Assembly (NCBI GenBank): GCA_963675555.1
Contig: OY776677.1
Span: forward strand, 114,191,342 to 114,255,341
Source of the DNA: Leptura quadrifasciata
Lineage: Eukaryota > Arthropoda > Insecta > Coleoptera > Cerambycidae
Length of the DNA stretch: 64,000 nt
Direction: 5' to 3'
The notes beneath the pieces are model-generated. The model was not told the DNA's origin, made no database searches, and saw only the letters and a program-made list of their open reading frames with translations. Each line of letters opens with the position of its first letter. The first letter of the stretch is position 1. This document shows, in pieces, positions 23,908 to 35,696 of this stretch. The position numbers were made by a program, and so were the translations under genes.

Positions 23908-26280
23908 CTTTTTTTTTATGGTGGATGGGAAATCCTGCATGGACACCCGGCGCTAGAGTCTACTGCACCGGGTAGTGTCGGACTCCTACCGACTAAAACC
24001 CCTCCTGGATCAGTGTTTCCACGTAACCTGGAACTGCTTTCGCTTTCCATCAGGCCACGGGTCATTCATCGTGTATTGATGTTAGTAAAACTTCCCGTTT
24101 TCCCTTACATCCCCCATCTATTAAAACGATTAAGGGTTCGGGGGCTTCTATCCTCTTCCTTTGTCCTCATTATTCGAATCTATTTATCCATCTCGATATT
24201 ATAGCTGAGGTCTCCATCCTCTTTCTTCCCTTTCGTATATCATACCCCTGTATTTTGGACATTTCATAGAGTCACTTCTGTGTCCCCCTGCTTTACAATT
24301 CCCACAGTACTCAGGTTTATTACAGTCCTTTACCCTGTGTTCCCTTTTCCCACATCTTAGGCAGTCCTCGCTTCTATCCTCCCCCGTACACGTTCGTGCC
24401 CTGTGCCCAAACTGCAAGCATTTAAAGCACCTGACGATATTAACCCTTTCCCTGACTCTGCAATTTAACCATCCAATCCTTACGCCTCCCCTCTTTTTAA
24501 GAAGCCCTGCAATTCTCTTTGGGACCTGCATTAATGTAGTACTGATTCCCCTTCAACGTCTGCGTTATTGAGGAGATTTCGATATTCTTTACGTCGAAGT
24601 CTGGACTCGCCACTATTTTTACGATGGCCTCCTTGATTTCATCTCCCGTCGCTACTACGTCAATATCCCTGATGAATATTGTTTTGCTCTCCCTTTTTCC
24701 CTCAACCCTTACCTGTTGTAGATTTTCCCCCATGACCTCTTTCAAGGCTTTACACTTATCTGCACCTCCCTCAACCGTAATCAATATATCCCCTTTTGCT
24801 ATTTTCTTCATGTTCTTCACTTTTACGTTAATTTCCTCAATATTTACACTCCCTTTAACCTTCTTTACCGGTTCCGCATAGGATTTATTTCCTGCCTTTA
24901 TAATTTATTATTTCCGCATTTTTTCCCCTTAATCTCGTTCTTATTCTAATTTCTGCATCCACTTCTCTAAGCGCGTATTCACGTAGCTTCCTTAGCGTTG
25001 CCCTGTCCACCCCATCTTGTGCGGTAAGGGCGCATTTCCTTTTCCCTAGTTCTTTTAATATGGCTGCCCATTTCTTCAGAATTTCAGGTATATCTTCGTT
25101 TTGTCATGTTTCTTCTACTCCCAATTTTTCCGGTAGAAGAAACGTATGTCTTGCGGTGTTCCTGTGCTCCTCCTCACGACTAGGTGGATACTACACGACC
25201 CGTATTCTACCTGGCCTTTTCTTAGTCTTCTTTTCAGGAGGGCCTTTGTTATTGGGCAGGCTACTCTTGCCTGTCTTATTAGATCTCTCTCTCCCTGCTG
25301 TTCTCCGATATCGATTACCAATGCTAGGTCTTCGTCCGTCTCCCCCCATTTGGGACTACCCTCCTCGCATTTCGTCTTTTAGAATGCCCTCTCCGGCCAG
25401 TCCTCTTTAATGGTATCGATCAGATCATTGTACTCCCCCGACCACCCATCGATTTTTTCCTTAATCCAGGATACCTTTACTTCCTTCTCCTTCTCTTCCT
25501 GTACGTTGTCAGAGACCTTCAGTCTGTGTAGAGAATTCTCTCATTTCCTTGAAGATTCTCATCTCTTGTCTTAGCTCTTGCGTCATCTCGACCCATTTTT
25601 TGCTCTTCCAGCCGATATACTTAGCTATCCAGCTTAGTTCCCTCACCTCCGTCTTGATCTCCACCTTGGTGTTGGTGTTAATTTTCACCAGCTCTCTCAG
25701 CTTTTTGGCGTTTTCCTCCAGCTTGATAATTAGCCCCATCATCTCCGCGGTAGCCTTGTCCCATACATCTTCCTCCTTTTCCTTAACATTAAGGGACTCA
25801 AGTCGTCTCCTCTTCCTCTCCTGGTCTTCGCCTCAGGTATTTCCCATTGAACAGCTCCTGCTCCTCAGTATGGAGCTTCTTTTTGTAAATATCTCCTGTT
25901 CTGTCAACATTTTTGTTCCATCGTCCATGTCCGTTGTCTTTGCCTTTTCCATCGACTCAATTTTTCCGTCCTTTTGATTTAGGCTTTCGTTGTTTCCCAT
26001 CATTTTAAATTCCACGATCTGGGTCCAAATCTCCGTCACTCTCCAGCAGTGGGCCCATACTGGAAGGAAGGCATTAATACCGTGAGGTGCGCCCGGTGCC
26101 CCACAGGTTTTACGACTTCGCTGCTGGTTCTTTTATAGAGGTTGTCTCCTCGCGGACCGGCCGGATAAAGCAAGTCCCCCGTTTACAGTGACCACACGAC
26201 TTTCCCCTTGCGGTGCAGTTTTCTTCTTTCCGCAGAGATCGTTGAGGTGTGGGCCGTGGTTACGGTGCTAAGCGGATATC
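23908..26280 (-). mobile_element. R1-like LINE lacking ORF2 (half-LINE)
   Basis: The element is on the minus strand. A GC-rich 5' UTR runs from about 26280 (next to a GAT/ATC microsatellite) to 26040. It is followed by a degraded gag-like ORF1 (26039-24199) and then directly by a 3' UTR of about 290 bp ending in CCACCATAAAAAAAAA at 23908. The 3' UTR contains GGGGTTTTAGTCGGTAGGAG and GCGCCGGGTGTCCATGCAGG, the wording typical of R1-clade LINE tails. The whole endonuclease/reverse transcriptase ORF2, normally about 3 kb, is absent. Clade assignment comes from the tail and the three zinc knuckles. Confidence 0.8.
24199..26039 (-). pseudogene. LINE ORF1 (gag-like) with three CCHC zinc knuckles
   Basis: Coding pieces at 26039-25833, 25742-25509, 25321-25115, 24820-24497 and 24531-24199 lie in one order on the minus strand but in different frames, so several frameshifts separate them. 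The N-terminal parts are charged and coiled-coil-like (KLEENAKKLRELVKINTNTK). The last piece carries CFKCLQFGHRARTC, CLRCGKREHRVKDC and CGNCKAGGHRSDSMKC, the three tandem knuckles (third with an extra residue) that bind RNA in R1/jockey ORF1 proteins. The reading ends in PQL just before the 3' UTR. It is a pseudogene of an RNA-packaging protein. Confidence 0.85.
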
Positions 26281-27537
26281 ATCATCATCTATAATTAAAG
26301 TTACAAAATTAGTCTCAAAATTAACCTTCAATGTGAGCACACGTGTCTATAATAAACCTAAGAAATTCAAACTTACCCAGAATACTACTTCTGGGCGATA
26401 CTCGCTAATCAAATCCGAATAAATCGAAATTTCAATTAAAATAATCCCAAAATATTAATTGAAAATATGTGAAATCTAGTTTTTGATCCGGTACCAAACC
26501 GAGTAGCAACCATGTGCCTTTTAAACTAAATTAATCACTTAGCAAAGTTTTCAGCTTAATTTCTTGATCAAAAAGGAAGTTTGAAGGAACTCGGCTGATA
26601 TTTATAATCATTTTAACTCACAAAGGCAAGAGAAAATTACTTAATCTGACAGTTCGGCTGTCAGAGTACTAGCCTGAGAAATGTTAAACCTAAATCGACT
26701 GTTATCGACCTTTTCGATCATTACTACTATCTTTATGCTATTATTTTATATACAATTTTTATGCACTAATTATAATAGCTTACGTTTAATATTTTTATGA
26801 TATACAAATATATTTAACAAATTGGTATATTTCCTCAGTGGAAGCCATCTGTAGGCGGAAAGCTTAAATTTAGATGCGAATTTTATTTTTTAAGAAATCA
26901 ACAGTAATATATTTCCAGAATAAAATTGCTATACCAAGGTACATTATTTATATATAATTTGAATAATCAATTTGACGCCATTACAAATGATACAAATTTA
27001 TGCGATAAACTTCGAGCTAACTTTGTCGGTTTAATTAAGGTTAGGAAAACAGCTTGAGTGAGTGGTATTCATTTTCAAGTTGACTTCATCGCTACCTCAT
27101 TTCTATTCAAAAAGTGCAAATTAGATGGAATAAGCACTGGAATATTCCACTTTTGTGCTTGTTTTTAATTCATTAGTCGACTATTCTACCGCTGCATAAC
27201 TCAATTAAATTAATGCGTTTAGTACATGGGAGCCTTACAATTATTACATAATTCTCCATCAGGAAAATTAGAAAAAGGGTGCAACTAATCCGTATCAAAG
27301 ATGCATGAATCTTGGCACGGCTGTTCAAACTGATATGTTAGCCAACTACATCAACCCTAGTTAGTACGATTCATATAGTCCGTGTAGCGTCAAGAAAAGA
27401 TCGTGGAGTTAGAAAAAATCAAGCAAATCAAACGCGGTTTTAAGGCCACATTCCCGGGTTGTTCGAAATTATGCTAATGCTTTCCGGCAATTCGCCGTTG
27501 CCAGTTTTTCTGATACATATTGGTCATTTAGAAATGA
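26281..27537. other. No gene recognised
   Basis: AT-rich sequence with no coding or RNA features that I can support. Confidence 0.45.
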
Positions 27538-27828
27538 GTATAAAACCTTATGTAGCTTATTTATTTATCAATCCATTTTCAGTTTTGTCATGCTGATAAA
27601 ATTAATTTTCGAGGAGTATAATGTATTTTGCAATTTTATAACAAAGAAGAAGAGATTGTTAAAATACAAATAGCCTCATTATATATCTTACATTTCTATT
27701 TGATTTTTTCAAATGCATTATGTTCAGCCCAAAAGGTACCATTACAGAAAGAAAATGTGACGTATTTAAAGTTATATGAAGCTATATATAAAGTATACAG
27801 ATCAATGGTTACTCAGAGAGACCAATGA
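27538..27828 (+). CDS. Candidate small secreted-type protein with TATA box
   Basis: GAGTATAAAACC at 27538-27549 is a good TATA box, followed after about 40 bp by an initiator-like TCAGTT. The ORF 27628-27828 encodes 66 residues with a hydrophobic run (IQIASLYILHFYLIFSNALC) ending in CSA-QK, which could be a signal peptidase site, then a charged tail. Against it are the acidic MQFYNKEEEI start, an upstream ATG in another frame and no recognised homologue. It could be a random ORF. No function is proposed. Confidence 0.2.
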
Positions 27829-28269
27829 ATAAAGAAATAGAAAAAGACACTCTTCTAAAAAAGAAGGAATTAAATGGGGGAAGCGATACCCGTGCGAGTT
27901 AATATTTAATAGGTTGGAATTTAGAGAAATAAAGGTCCTTTATCTCACAAACTCTATATTTAGCTACCGGTTTCGTGATATAATGTGGACATCCGATGGA
28001 GAGTTAGTATTCTATTAAGTATACCTGCTCCTCTCTAATTATGGATTTAAATAGAAAATATAAATCACGGATATTTAAATATGTGATAGAAAGTATGCAA
28101 CTGAACTAAAATCATTAATAAACAGTAAAGTTAAAATTTTTTAATCAACAACAAAATATTAAAATACATAACTACAAAGTATGAAAAAAGGCAGTAAAAA
28201 ACTCTATGGAGCATAATGAACATTGAAGAAAATAAACTAACTTCAAAATAAAACAGAGAAAATATAGGA
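27829..28269. other. No gene recognised
   Basis: AT-rich, without coding or RNA signals. Confidence 0.45.
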
Positions 28270-29395
28270 GGGTTATACAATATACAGGTTGTCCATTTTA
28301 TCAGGGCACTCGAGAATATCTTACTTAATATCGGTCGTAAAAAGAAAATATTTTTATGAAAATTGTGCCGATTTATATAACTTACAAAATGGTTAAAAGA
28401 CATTTGAAATCCATGGCCTACTTTAAGAGTTATGGCGGAAAATATCGAAAATGCGGAAAACGTCCAGGCCAAATATCTCCGTTATTTGAAGAGATACGAG
28501 AAAAATTCTAAGGCGAAAATTTTTTGCAAAACAGAATATTTCAACGAGGTTTTATCTTTTTTTTTTCAAAACCGCTGTATTTTGAGATTTACTTTTCAGG
28601 CTGTTAAAAAAATTATTTTGAAACGGGCGGGAAATGGCGCCATTAAATAGATATGATATGTTTTTTAATGGAATACTCTATATAAGTATTATTGTATATT
28701 CGAGAAGCGTTTTTTCCCCTGATTTCAAATATATAATATTGTCTAGGTCTGTCTTAAATACTTCTTGACCTATTTGACATTCAAAATGTAAATGGCTACT
28801 TTATTGCAAGAAGAGTGAGCCATGCGTGTTAAAACACAAGTGAAACAAAAATAGCAAGGTAGGCCACGAAAATAATTATTTTATCGTTTTTCAATTTTGA
28901 CATTTCAAACCGTCATTATTAATATTTATTTAATAACAATAGGTTATAGTGAGGCTGAAAAGGTCGAAATATTTTCCTTTCATATAAAAAATAATAAAAA
29001 TAAGTGTGCCGCAAGAAGAGAATACATGTCGTTGTATCCGAATCGAGCGATTCCTAATATAAACATGTTTTTGAATGTTTATCGCCATGTAAAAAGGACC
29101 CATAGTTTTTCAAGAAAACGACGTAACGTTACAGCAAAGGAGGAAGAAGATGTAGTTATATTGTTATACACTTCTCCAAGAAATTAACGTACCACCAAAA
29201 AATAACCAAAAGTTTGAAGTTAATTTTTGTCTGGACCTCTTGTCCGATTTCGATGATTTTTTTTGTGTGATAGCCTCTTTATTCAATAATATGACTGTTC
29301 TATTGTTTTTTCAAAGAAATGTTTTTTTATTCATTACAGGGTGTAACAATTGCGACGTGTTTTTGTCATAAAATTTGTAACACCCTGTGGAGTTC
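28270..29395 (+). mobile_element. DUF4817-type transposon remnant
   Basis: A CAGGTTGTCCATTTTATCAG end at about 28285 is followed by subterminal sequence and the N-terminal transposase fragment at 28897-29187. At 29335-29395 two ends (ACAGGGTGTAACAA and TTGTAACACCCTGT) face each other. The stretch 28690-29140 is repeated in inverted orientation at 41490-41920. No catalytic domain remains. Confidence 0.6.
28897..29187 (+). pseudogene. DUF4817-type transposase N-terminal domain
   Basis: The reading frame contains EAEKVEIFSFHIKNNKNKCA, then ARREYMSLYPNRAIPN, MFLNVYRHVKRTHSFSRKRR and NVTAKEEEDVVILLYTSPRN. The order YPNR-x-IP, then a R/K-rich linker, then NVT-x-EEE matches the DNA-binding DUF4817 domain of insect mariner-like transposases. 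It stops before any catalytic motif. A second, inverted copy (41490-41740) has lost part of the YPNR segment. Confidence 0.75.
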
Positions 29396-29649
29396 AACAG
29401 TTACACCAGCAAATTAGAATTTAAATCGTACTCTAGCCATATCTTTTCTTAACATTCTCTTTTTTGATTCAGTTTATTATCTTCATTAATACCAGAAAAA
29501 TATAATTTTATAGTGTAACATATTTTTATTCATTTCATTTTGGAAAAACAGAAAAAATAAGAAACATGTAGATTAAATGTCAAAAAGCATTTGAAAGGAG
29601 TGTGTCTATTGTGGTAATAGCCGTATTTTTTTCCAATATCTTTGTCAAT

Positions 29650-30105
29650 ATGGAAGGTGAAGCACGAAATCTTAGTGTTGAAAAATGTGCTCAAGCATTA
29701 ATATTGGTTGAACTAGATTGGAGTTATCGAAGAATTGGATAGCGATTTAATGTGGCGCATACAACTGTTTCAAGAGTGATACAAAGATATAGAGAGACTA
29801 GAACTCGTGTTCGCAGACCGAAACAAGGAAGAAATCGAGTAACAACCCCAATTAATGACCGATATTTGACACTCAACTGTGCGACAACGTTTTGTAAAAG
29901 CGCGCAGTTTGCAGACACAGCTTCGAGAAGTAAGTGGTTTACAAATTAGTGGGAAAACCATTAGACAGCGACTTAAAGCTTGTAGTTTGAGACCAAGAGT
30001 TGCTGCTCGAGGTCCAGCTTTAGCTAGAGATTACAGGAGGGCTAGGCTAAATTTTGCCACAGAGCATGTTAACCGTAGACTGACTCGATCACCCGTTTCT
30101 ATTAG
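29650..30105 (+). pseudogene. Tc1-like transposase, DNA-binding half only
   Basis: From the ATG at 29650 the frame reads LSVEKCAQALILVELDWSYR, a stop in place of a codon, then FNVAHTTVSRVIQRYRETRT and RRPKQGRNRVTTPINDRYL. After a frameshift near 29878 it continues with LRQRFVKARSLQTQLREVSG, GKTIRQRLKACSLRPRVAAR and LARDYRRARLNFATEHVN. These are the two helix-turn-helix (paired-like) domains of Tc1 transposases. The sequence breaks off just where the first catalytic aspartate block should follow, so this is a 3'-truncated relic. Confidence 0.85.
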
Positions 30106-31011
30106 TTTTTTTTAATTTTAGCTCGTGCGGGCGGGCAACATACGGACAGGGCAAAATTAAAAAATGAATGAATAAAAAGAAAAACATTTTCCCTCTGTTT
30201 TGAGCCCTGCTAGAACCCCCATTCCTCCTCATTCTCCTGTTATACAGCAAAAACTTTACACTCTCCTCTCTCCCTTCCTAATTATCGGATTGCTGTCTAA
30301 ACTGCTGGCCACTCGAACTTACACATTTTAGGCAAAATTTAAAGTTCAATATTTTCAACAGGAATGCAAATTTTTGAACGCGGCTTGCAAATTTTAAGAG
30401 CTAGTTTTTTTCGGATTAAGCTGCATGACGTATATTTATCGTAGGAACATAAGTTTATTATATACGGGGTGATCAATGAAGTCATGCAAAAAATCAAAAA
30501 GTTTGTATGAGTGAAATTTCCGCAAAAAATTTTTTTGGTCGTTGCAATATGGTTCGTTACTAAGGTAACATCAATATCTCTAGACGGTTTTGTCAGTTTT
30601 TGGATTAAGGCCCTTAGGCCTTGTACACACTACTCAACATAAAATTTGGATACCGAAATTTTTAAAATGCTATAACTTGACATTGGATTGACGGTTCTTG
30701 ATGATTTTTGCGGATTTGGAATCCTTATTTCACATAGATTTTCTATGGTCTAAGCATTTTATTTGAGGGTTGAAATTTACACATTATACCGGGTCGATAA
30801 TAAACAAAAACGTAGCGACAAGAACAAGTTTATTACATTATATTTTGCTTAATAACGACCAAAAGTCAATTCTTAAAAATTTATAATTCTAATTTTGGTA
30901 ATTTTTAATAATAAAAAAAAATTTAACTAAAAAACTAACAATGAATTTAATTTAAACTTAAATTAAAATTACCTAATTAAAATTAGATACATTAATTAAA
31001 AAAAAGAGAAG

Positions 31012-31871
31012 CTAATATTTTGTTGGTCCTTCTGCTCGTAATCTTACTTTAAGTTTTAAATAAGACCAAACGTGTTCGATGACATTAACATCCGGAGACT
31101 TTGCAGGCCAGTCCATCCTATTGATGTTTTGTGCCTGCAAAAACTCTGTGATCCTTCGCGCTCTGTGAGGTCGAGCGTTGTCATCCACCAATAGAAGTTC
31201 TGGGCCGTAATGTCGAGCAAAAGGAACAACAATAGGTTCCAAAATTTCCTCCTGATAAACAGTAGCATTAATGGTTTGGTTGGTAATGAATAGCTCGGTT
31301 TTACCATTACTTATGATACCCCCACCTCCATATCTCCCCACACTGTAACACCTCCGCCACCAAATGCTTCTTGAGGGTCCATATTTTCCTCCAAATATCG
31401 CTGATTTGGCCTTCTCCAAACTAAAATTCGGCCATCGGAGTGAAACAAATTAAATCTTGTTTCGTCAGTAAATAAACAATGGCTCCACTCTGCATTACCC
31501 CAATTCGCATGCCGATTTGGCCATGCCCGCCTATTCGCTCTATGGTGTTGTAATAACCGCACACATTTTGCTCTGCGGCGGGCTCTATAATTTAAAATGT
31601 TTGGCATTATGTTATGTTTTAAAAAAAAAAAATCTCACCTCAAGTTGTTTTTATTTAATGTTCTTCTCACTGTTCTGTCCGAAACTCTCACCCCCGTTTG
31701 TTGTCTTAAAGAGTCATTTAGTTTTCTAGAGTTCTTTGTTCTATTCCGCATAGTTTCTCTCATTAAAATTCTTTCGGTTCTTTCGTTTATTTTTTTTGTA
31801 TGTCCACCCCCATGCCCATAAATATGATCACCAGTAGTTTCGACGCGGCGGATCAAATTATAAATTGTCAT
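31012..31871 (-). pseudogene. Tc1-like DD34E transposase, frameshifted
   Basis: Three reading pieces follow on the minus strand. At 31871-31635 is a helix-turn-helix region (YNLIRRVETTGDHIYGHGGG, VRVSDRTVRRTLNKNNLR). At 31607-31311 are the linker and first catalytic Asp (HCLFTDETRFNLFHSDGR). At about 31330-31012 are the second Asp (LLLVDDNARPHRARR) and the Glu (KSPDVNVIEHVWSYLKLK). Between the second Asp and the Glu there are 34 residues, the Tc1 DD34E signature. A short gap with a T-run separates the first two pieces and a frameshift the last two. All catalytic residues are present but the frame is not. Confidence 0.88.
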
Positions 31872-31984
31872 ATTAATTAAACTTTACAAAATTATAACAT
31901 TGAAATGTGTCAGATTATTTCTAAAATAATGTAAACAGTTTTTAATTGCATAGCAACAAATTTGTTTTTCCAATGCCTACTTTG

Positions 31985-32200
31985 AAATTGACGCGTCGCG
32001 TAGAAATTACACCCGATCATAATTATGGGCTTGGGGGTGGACAAAGAACTCTGTAAAACTGAATGACTCTTCAAGACAACAAACTGGACTGTGAGTTTCG
32101 GACAGAACAGTGAGAGGAACATTAAATAAAAACAACTTGAGGTGAGAATTTATTTTTACAAAAACTTAAATAATGCCAAACCTTAGAGCGCGTCGTACCC
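31985..32200 (+). repeat. Inverted duplicate of the transposase N-terminal coding region
   Basis: This plus-strand block repeats the minus-strand coding sequence of 31870-31575, including GGGCTTGGGGGTGGAC, TTAAATAAAAACAACTTGAG and ATAATGCCAAACCTTAGAGC, with one deletion of about 55 bp. It lies between the true N-terminus and the right TIR, so the coding start and its mirror copy face each other across 31871-31984. Confidence 0.8.
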
Positions 32201-32724
32201 TACGTTTTTGTTTATTATCGACCCGGCATAATGTGTAAATTTCAACCCTCAAATAAAATGCTTAGATCATAGAAAATCTACGTGAAATAAGGATTCCAAA
32301 TCCGCAAAAATCATCAAGAACCGTCAATCCAATATCAAGTTATAGCATTTTAAAAATTTCGGTATCCAAATTTTATGTTGAGTAGTGTGTACAAAACCTA
32401 AGGGCCTTAATCCAAAAACTGACAAAACCGTCTAGAGATATTGATGTTACCTTAGTAACGAACCATATTGCAACGACCAAAAAAATTTTTTGCGAAAATT
32501 TCACTCATACAAACTTTTTGATTTTTTGCATGACTTCATTGATCACCCCGTATATAATAAACTTATGGTCCTACGATAAATATACGTCATGCAGCTTAAT
32601 CCGAAAAAAACTGGCTCTTAAAATTTGCAAGCCGCGTTCAAAAATTTGCATTCCTGTTGAAAATATTGAACTTTAAATTTTGCCTAAAATTCTCTATGTG
32701 TAAGTTCGAGTGGCCAGCAGTTTA

Positions 32725-33417
32725 GTTGGGCGAAAATTGAGGATAAATATATAATAAGATAAGATAAGAATAAGATAATACAGCCATCGATTGACATAAA
32801 TTTTTTTTAAAAAAAGTCAAAACTTCTTTCGCGGCCCACCCGCGTGTATTTCGTAAAAGTCAATTTATGCCAATTTTATTTAATTCTACGTGAAAACTGA
32901 AGAAATGTCACTTTGATTTTTTGCGATCGCCTCTCCGATCACGAGTTATCGGGGTTCAAAGAAATTTATATTCCCTCTCTCCCTTCCCTCGTAATTGTCC
33001 CAGCATCCCTACCCTCCGGCCTCTTAAAATGGGTGATATTACCCTTCTATGAGAAATATAACAAAAGTCGAGCCGAGAAAAAATTTATTGTAAAATTCTT
33101 TTTCCTGTAACGTTAATTCGCGATATTTCGTTAAATAATGGTCCGACGTCGAAGAGGCCGAGAACCCAAATTGCGTGTTTGTCAAGTTCTTCATTTCCGG
33201 GAGGTATATTTTTTTTGTGGAATCAACACCCCCGATTTATTGACGAAAAACCGGTTTCCCGTATTTTTAAATGGTCCCCTCCCCCCTCTCGATCCTCAGA
33301 TCTGTAGAACGTAAATGGGAAAACAATGCCGAGTCCCGACTTAGTCGATTGGGATTTTTTTTTTCAATTTGAGGACTACGAATTGAAAATTCCGATCCAC
33401 CCCATAAATTAATAATA
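32725..33417. other. No gene; AT- and pyrimidine-rich
   Basis: AATAAGATAAGAT-type short repeats at about 32750 and C/T-rich stretches around 32970-33020 and 33270. No coding sequence recognised. Confidence 0.45.
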
Positions 33418-33468
33418 GCCTCAGTAGCGGAAATAGGCCGACGTTAAATAAATGTATTAAAAAAAAAT
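33418..33468 (+). mobile_element. SINE/LINE 3' tail fragment
   Basis: GCCTCAGTAGCGGAAATAGG followed by CCGACGTTAAATAAATGTAT and an A-run matches the 3' end of the 5S-derived SINE at 12111-12160. Only the tail is present, as in a 5'-truncated SINE copy or its partner LINE. Confidence 0.65.
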
Positions 33469-33785
33469 AACAAGTAAGAAAAAGGTACTATAGTATTATA
33501 GTTGTTTTCTAGAAAATGGCGGAGGATCTGGTGATTCAATGATATAATAAAGGTGATAATAATATGTAATTCTCTGAGCAGGCGCGGTCACAGGGGGGGG
33601 GGCGGCATGGGGGCCATGCCACCCCCTTTGAGAATTAACATGGAATACTGTCTTCCTTCAACCCTAGAATAAATTACTTTGTTTAGACGGCCGTATTCCT
33701 ATTTTTTAATTTAAATTTAAGAAATTACTATTTTGCCATATATTGACCACTTAGTGATTGCTAAAATAATAACAATAATACTTTA

Positions 33786-35696
33786 TATACAGCATGTCGC
33801 TCTTAGGAGTGTAACGCCCTTAATTTTTTCTTTTTTTTTCCGATTTGAACAAAATTTTACTCAGATATAGAACAAAAGAGGATCTACCTACGGCCAAAAA
33901 AAATTCGCCCTATACAAATGCAAAGCTACCTACGATACCAAAATTAACGGAAAAAATCAGACATTTCTTATCGGAAATTTTTATTATTGACAGTTGTTCA
34001 GAATTGTCTAAAAACCTTGAGTCTAAAATTTCATCAAAATTTAAAAAATATTAAGATTTTGTTTAAAGTAACGTCCAAGTCCAAAAATATAATTGTAATA
34101 TGTTTCCTTTCTTAGAATAAGTGTGTTTTGTATTAAATTAAACGCAAGCTGTCAGGTGTTTGTCAAATAATCTGTAAGTTATTTAAAATGATGTTGTCAG
34201 ACTGACATTATTTTAAATAAAATTATTATTTTTTATTTTTACTAAATTTTGGACCAAAGGTTTAAGACAATTCTGAAAAATTTTCACAAATAAATTTTTT
34301 CGATAAACAAATGCTTAATATGATTTTTTTCATTTTTAACACCCTGTATGTTTGTTTGTTTGTAACGGAATCTTGAACGTGATTCTCACCTACTTCAAAA
34401 CGCCAGATTAAACAGAAACTTTGCACACTTATCAAGGACCTATGACAATACAATAATTTGACAACTTTGTCCTAATATCCTCACCAGAGTCATCAGGATA
34501 AAAAAAATAAATAAAAAGTTTATTTTATTTTAAATAAAATTATTATTTTTATTAAATTTTGGACCAAATGTTTAAGACAATTCTGAACAACTTTCACAAA
34601 TAAATTTTTTCGATTAAAAAAATGCTTAATATGATTTTTTTCATTTTTAACACGCTTTTATTAGCTTCCCCTGTATTTTTGTTTGTTTGTAACGGAATCT
34701 TGAACGTGATTCTCACCCACTTCACAACGTCAGATTAAACAGAAACTTTGCACACTTATCAAGGACCGATGACAATACAATAATTTAACAACTTTGTCCT
34801 AATGTCCTCACCAGGATCATCAGGATTTAGAAATTTAAAAAAAAAATAAAAATTAAAAATGACTAATCTGTTGTCGAGATTTTGCCGGAGGCGTCGCTGT
34901 TATTAATATATATTGTTTGTTTGATCGTGATTCTCACCCAAACTGTCTCAGCAGTTAGCACAGTAGCGACGCGCACATAGGTGTACACTTTTGCGCAACC
35001 TTCTGCGCATATGCGTTGTGCTTCTAAGTGAGCAGCGGTAATTCACTGCAGACAGCTACGCAACTATCCGCCCTCGCTTAAGCTAATATCGCAGAACACA
35101 AAAACGGTATGAGTGTTGGACGTTTCTCGTATTATATTATTATATAAGCATCAACACCCAGCGCTCGACGAGAGTTAAGCAACCGCGGTACAGTTTGTGT
35201 TCATTGCATACCATAATACATATTCGTAACTTCAAAATTGTCTGTAACGTATTTGCCGTTGCATAAGCCCTTGTTAAACGCTAGTTTCAACTTTAATACA
35301 TACATTATGATGTAATATTAATTATGTACTACTAGCGGAGCGGATACTCAGCGGTATCGAAAAGCAGGCGGGTATCAACTGGTTTCTGTATGTATCGGTG
35401 TTCATGATGCTAATTCTAAAATTCACCGAATCCAATATATTGGTAAGAAACATGCCGAGGGACGAATGGCAAGAGGGTGACTAAAAATGTCATGTCGCTA
35501 GCTCAAGCGGCTTATCGAGTTAGTGGACTTTCTATCGCTGTTGAACAAAATTTTAATATTAAAACATTATTTTTTCCTTTTAGTTCGGTTTGCTATTAAT
35601 GTGTGTTATTTTTGAGTAAGATTTGTTCCAAATCGGAAAACAAAGAAAAAAGTTATAATAAGGGTGTTACATTTTTAAGCACAGCACACTGTATAT
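33786..35696. mobile_element. Inverted-repeat element nested inside the hAT element
   Basis: ATACAGCATGTCGCTCTTAG at about 33786 pairs with the inverse of sequence ending at about 35696 (ATACAGTGTGCTGTGC). The similarity goes on for about 90 bp through GTAACRCCCTT and TTTTCCGATTTGRAACAAA. TA stands at both outer borders, as for Tc1/mariner-type insertions. No transposase inside. Confidence 0.65.
34220..34835 (+). repeat. Direct tandem duplication, 310-bp period
   Basis: The block starting TTTTGGACCAAAGGTTTAAG at about 34248 recurs at about 34558 with few differences, through GTAACGGAATCTTGAACGTG, CAGATTAAACAGAAACTTTG and the TCATCAGGAT end. The high similarity suggests a recent duplication. 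Confidence 0.85.

Larger units (their letters stand above)
30300..32722 (-). mobile_element. Tc1-like transposon inside 0.5-kb inverted repeats
   Basis: Arms 30300-30815 and 32201-32722 are inverted copies with few differences. The outer ends AACTGCTGGCC / GGCCAGCAGTT are each bordered by TA (30298-30299, 32723-32724). Further inside, TACACACTACTCAACATAAA at 30624 and its inverse ending at 32391 look like the terminus of an ordinary Tc1 element. Either a 1.77-kb Tc1 jumped into the centre of a palindrome, or this is one element with very long TIRs. The minus-strand transposase is broken. An inverted copy of its N-terminal part lies at 31985-32200. Confidence 0.85.

Noticed and set aside
24624..25977. 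Plus-strand ORFs of 78-142 codons
   Set aside because: They are antisense shadows of the minus-strand LINE ORF1; the C/T-rich strand lacks stops because the gag code is purine-rich.
35100..35230. CG-rich stretch with TATATAAGC as a second promoter
   Set aside because: No initiator or upstream element at a defined spacing, and it lies inside nested mobile elements; the evidence is only one TATA-like word.
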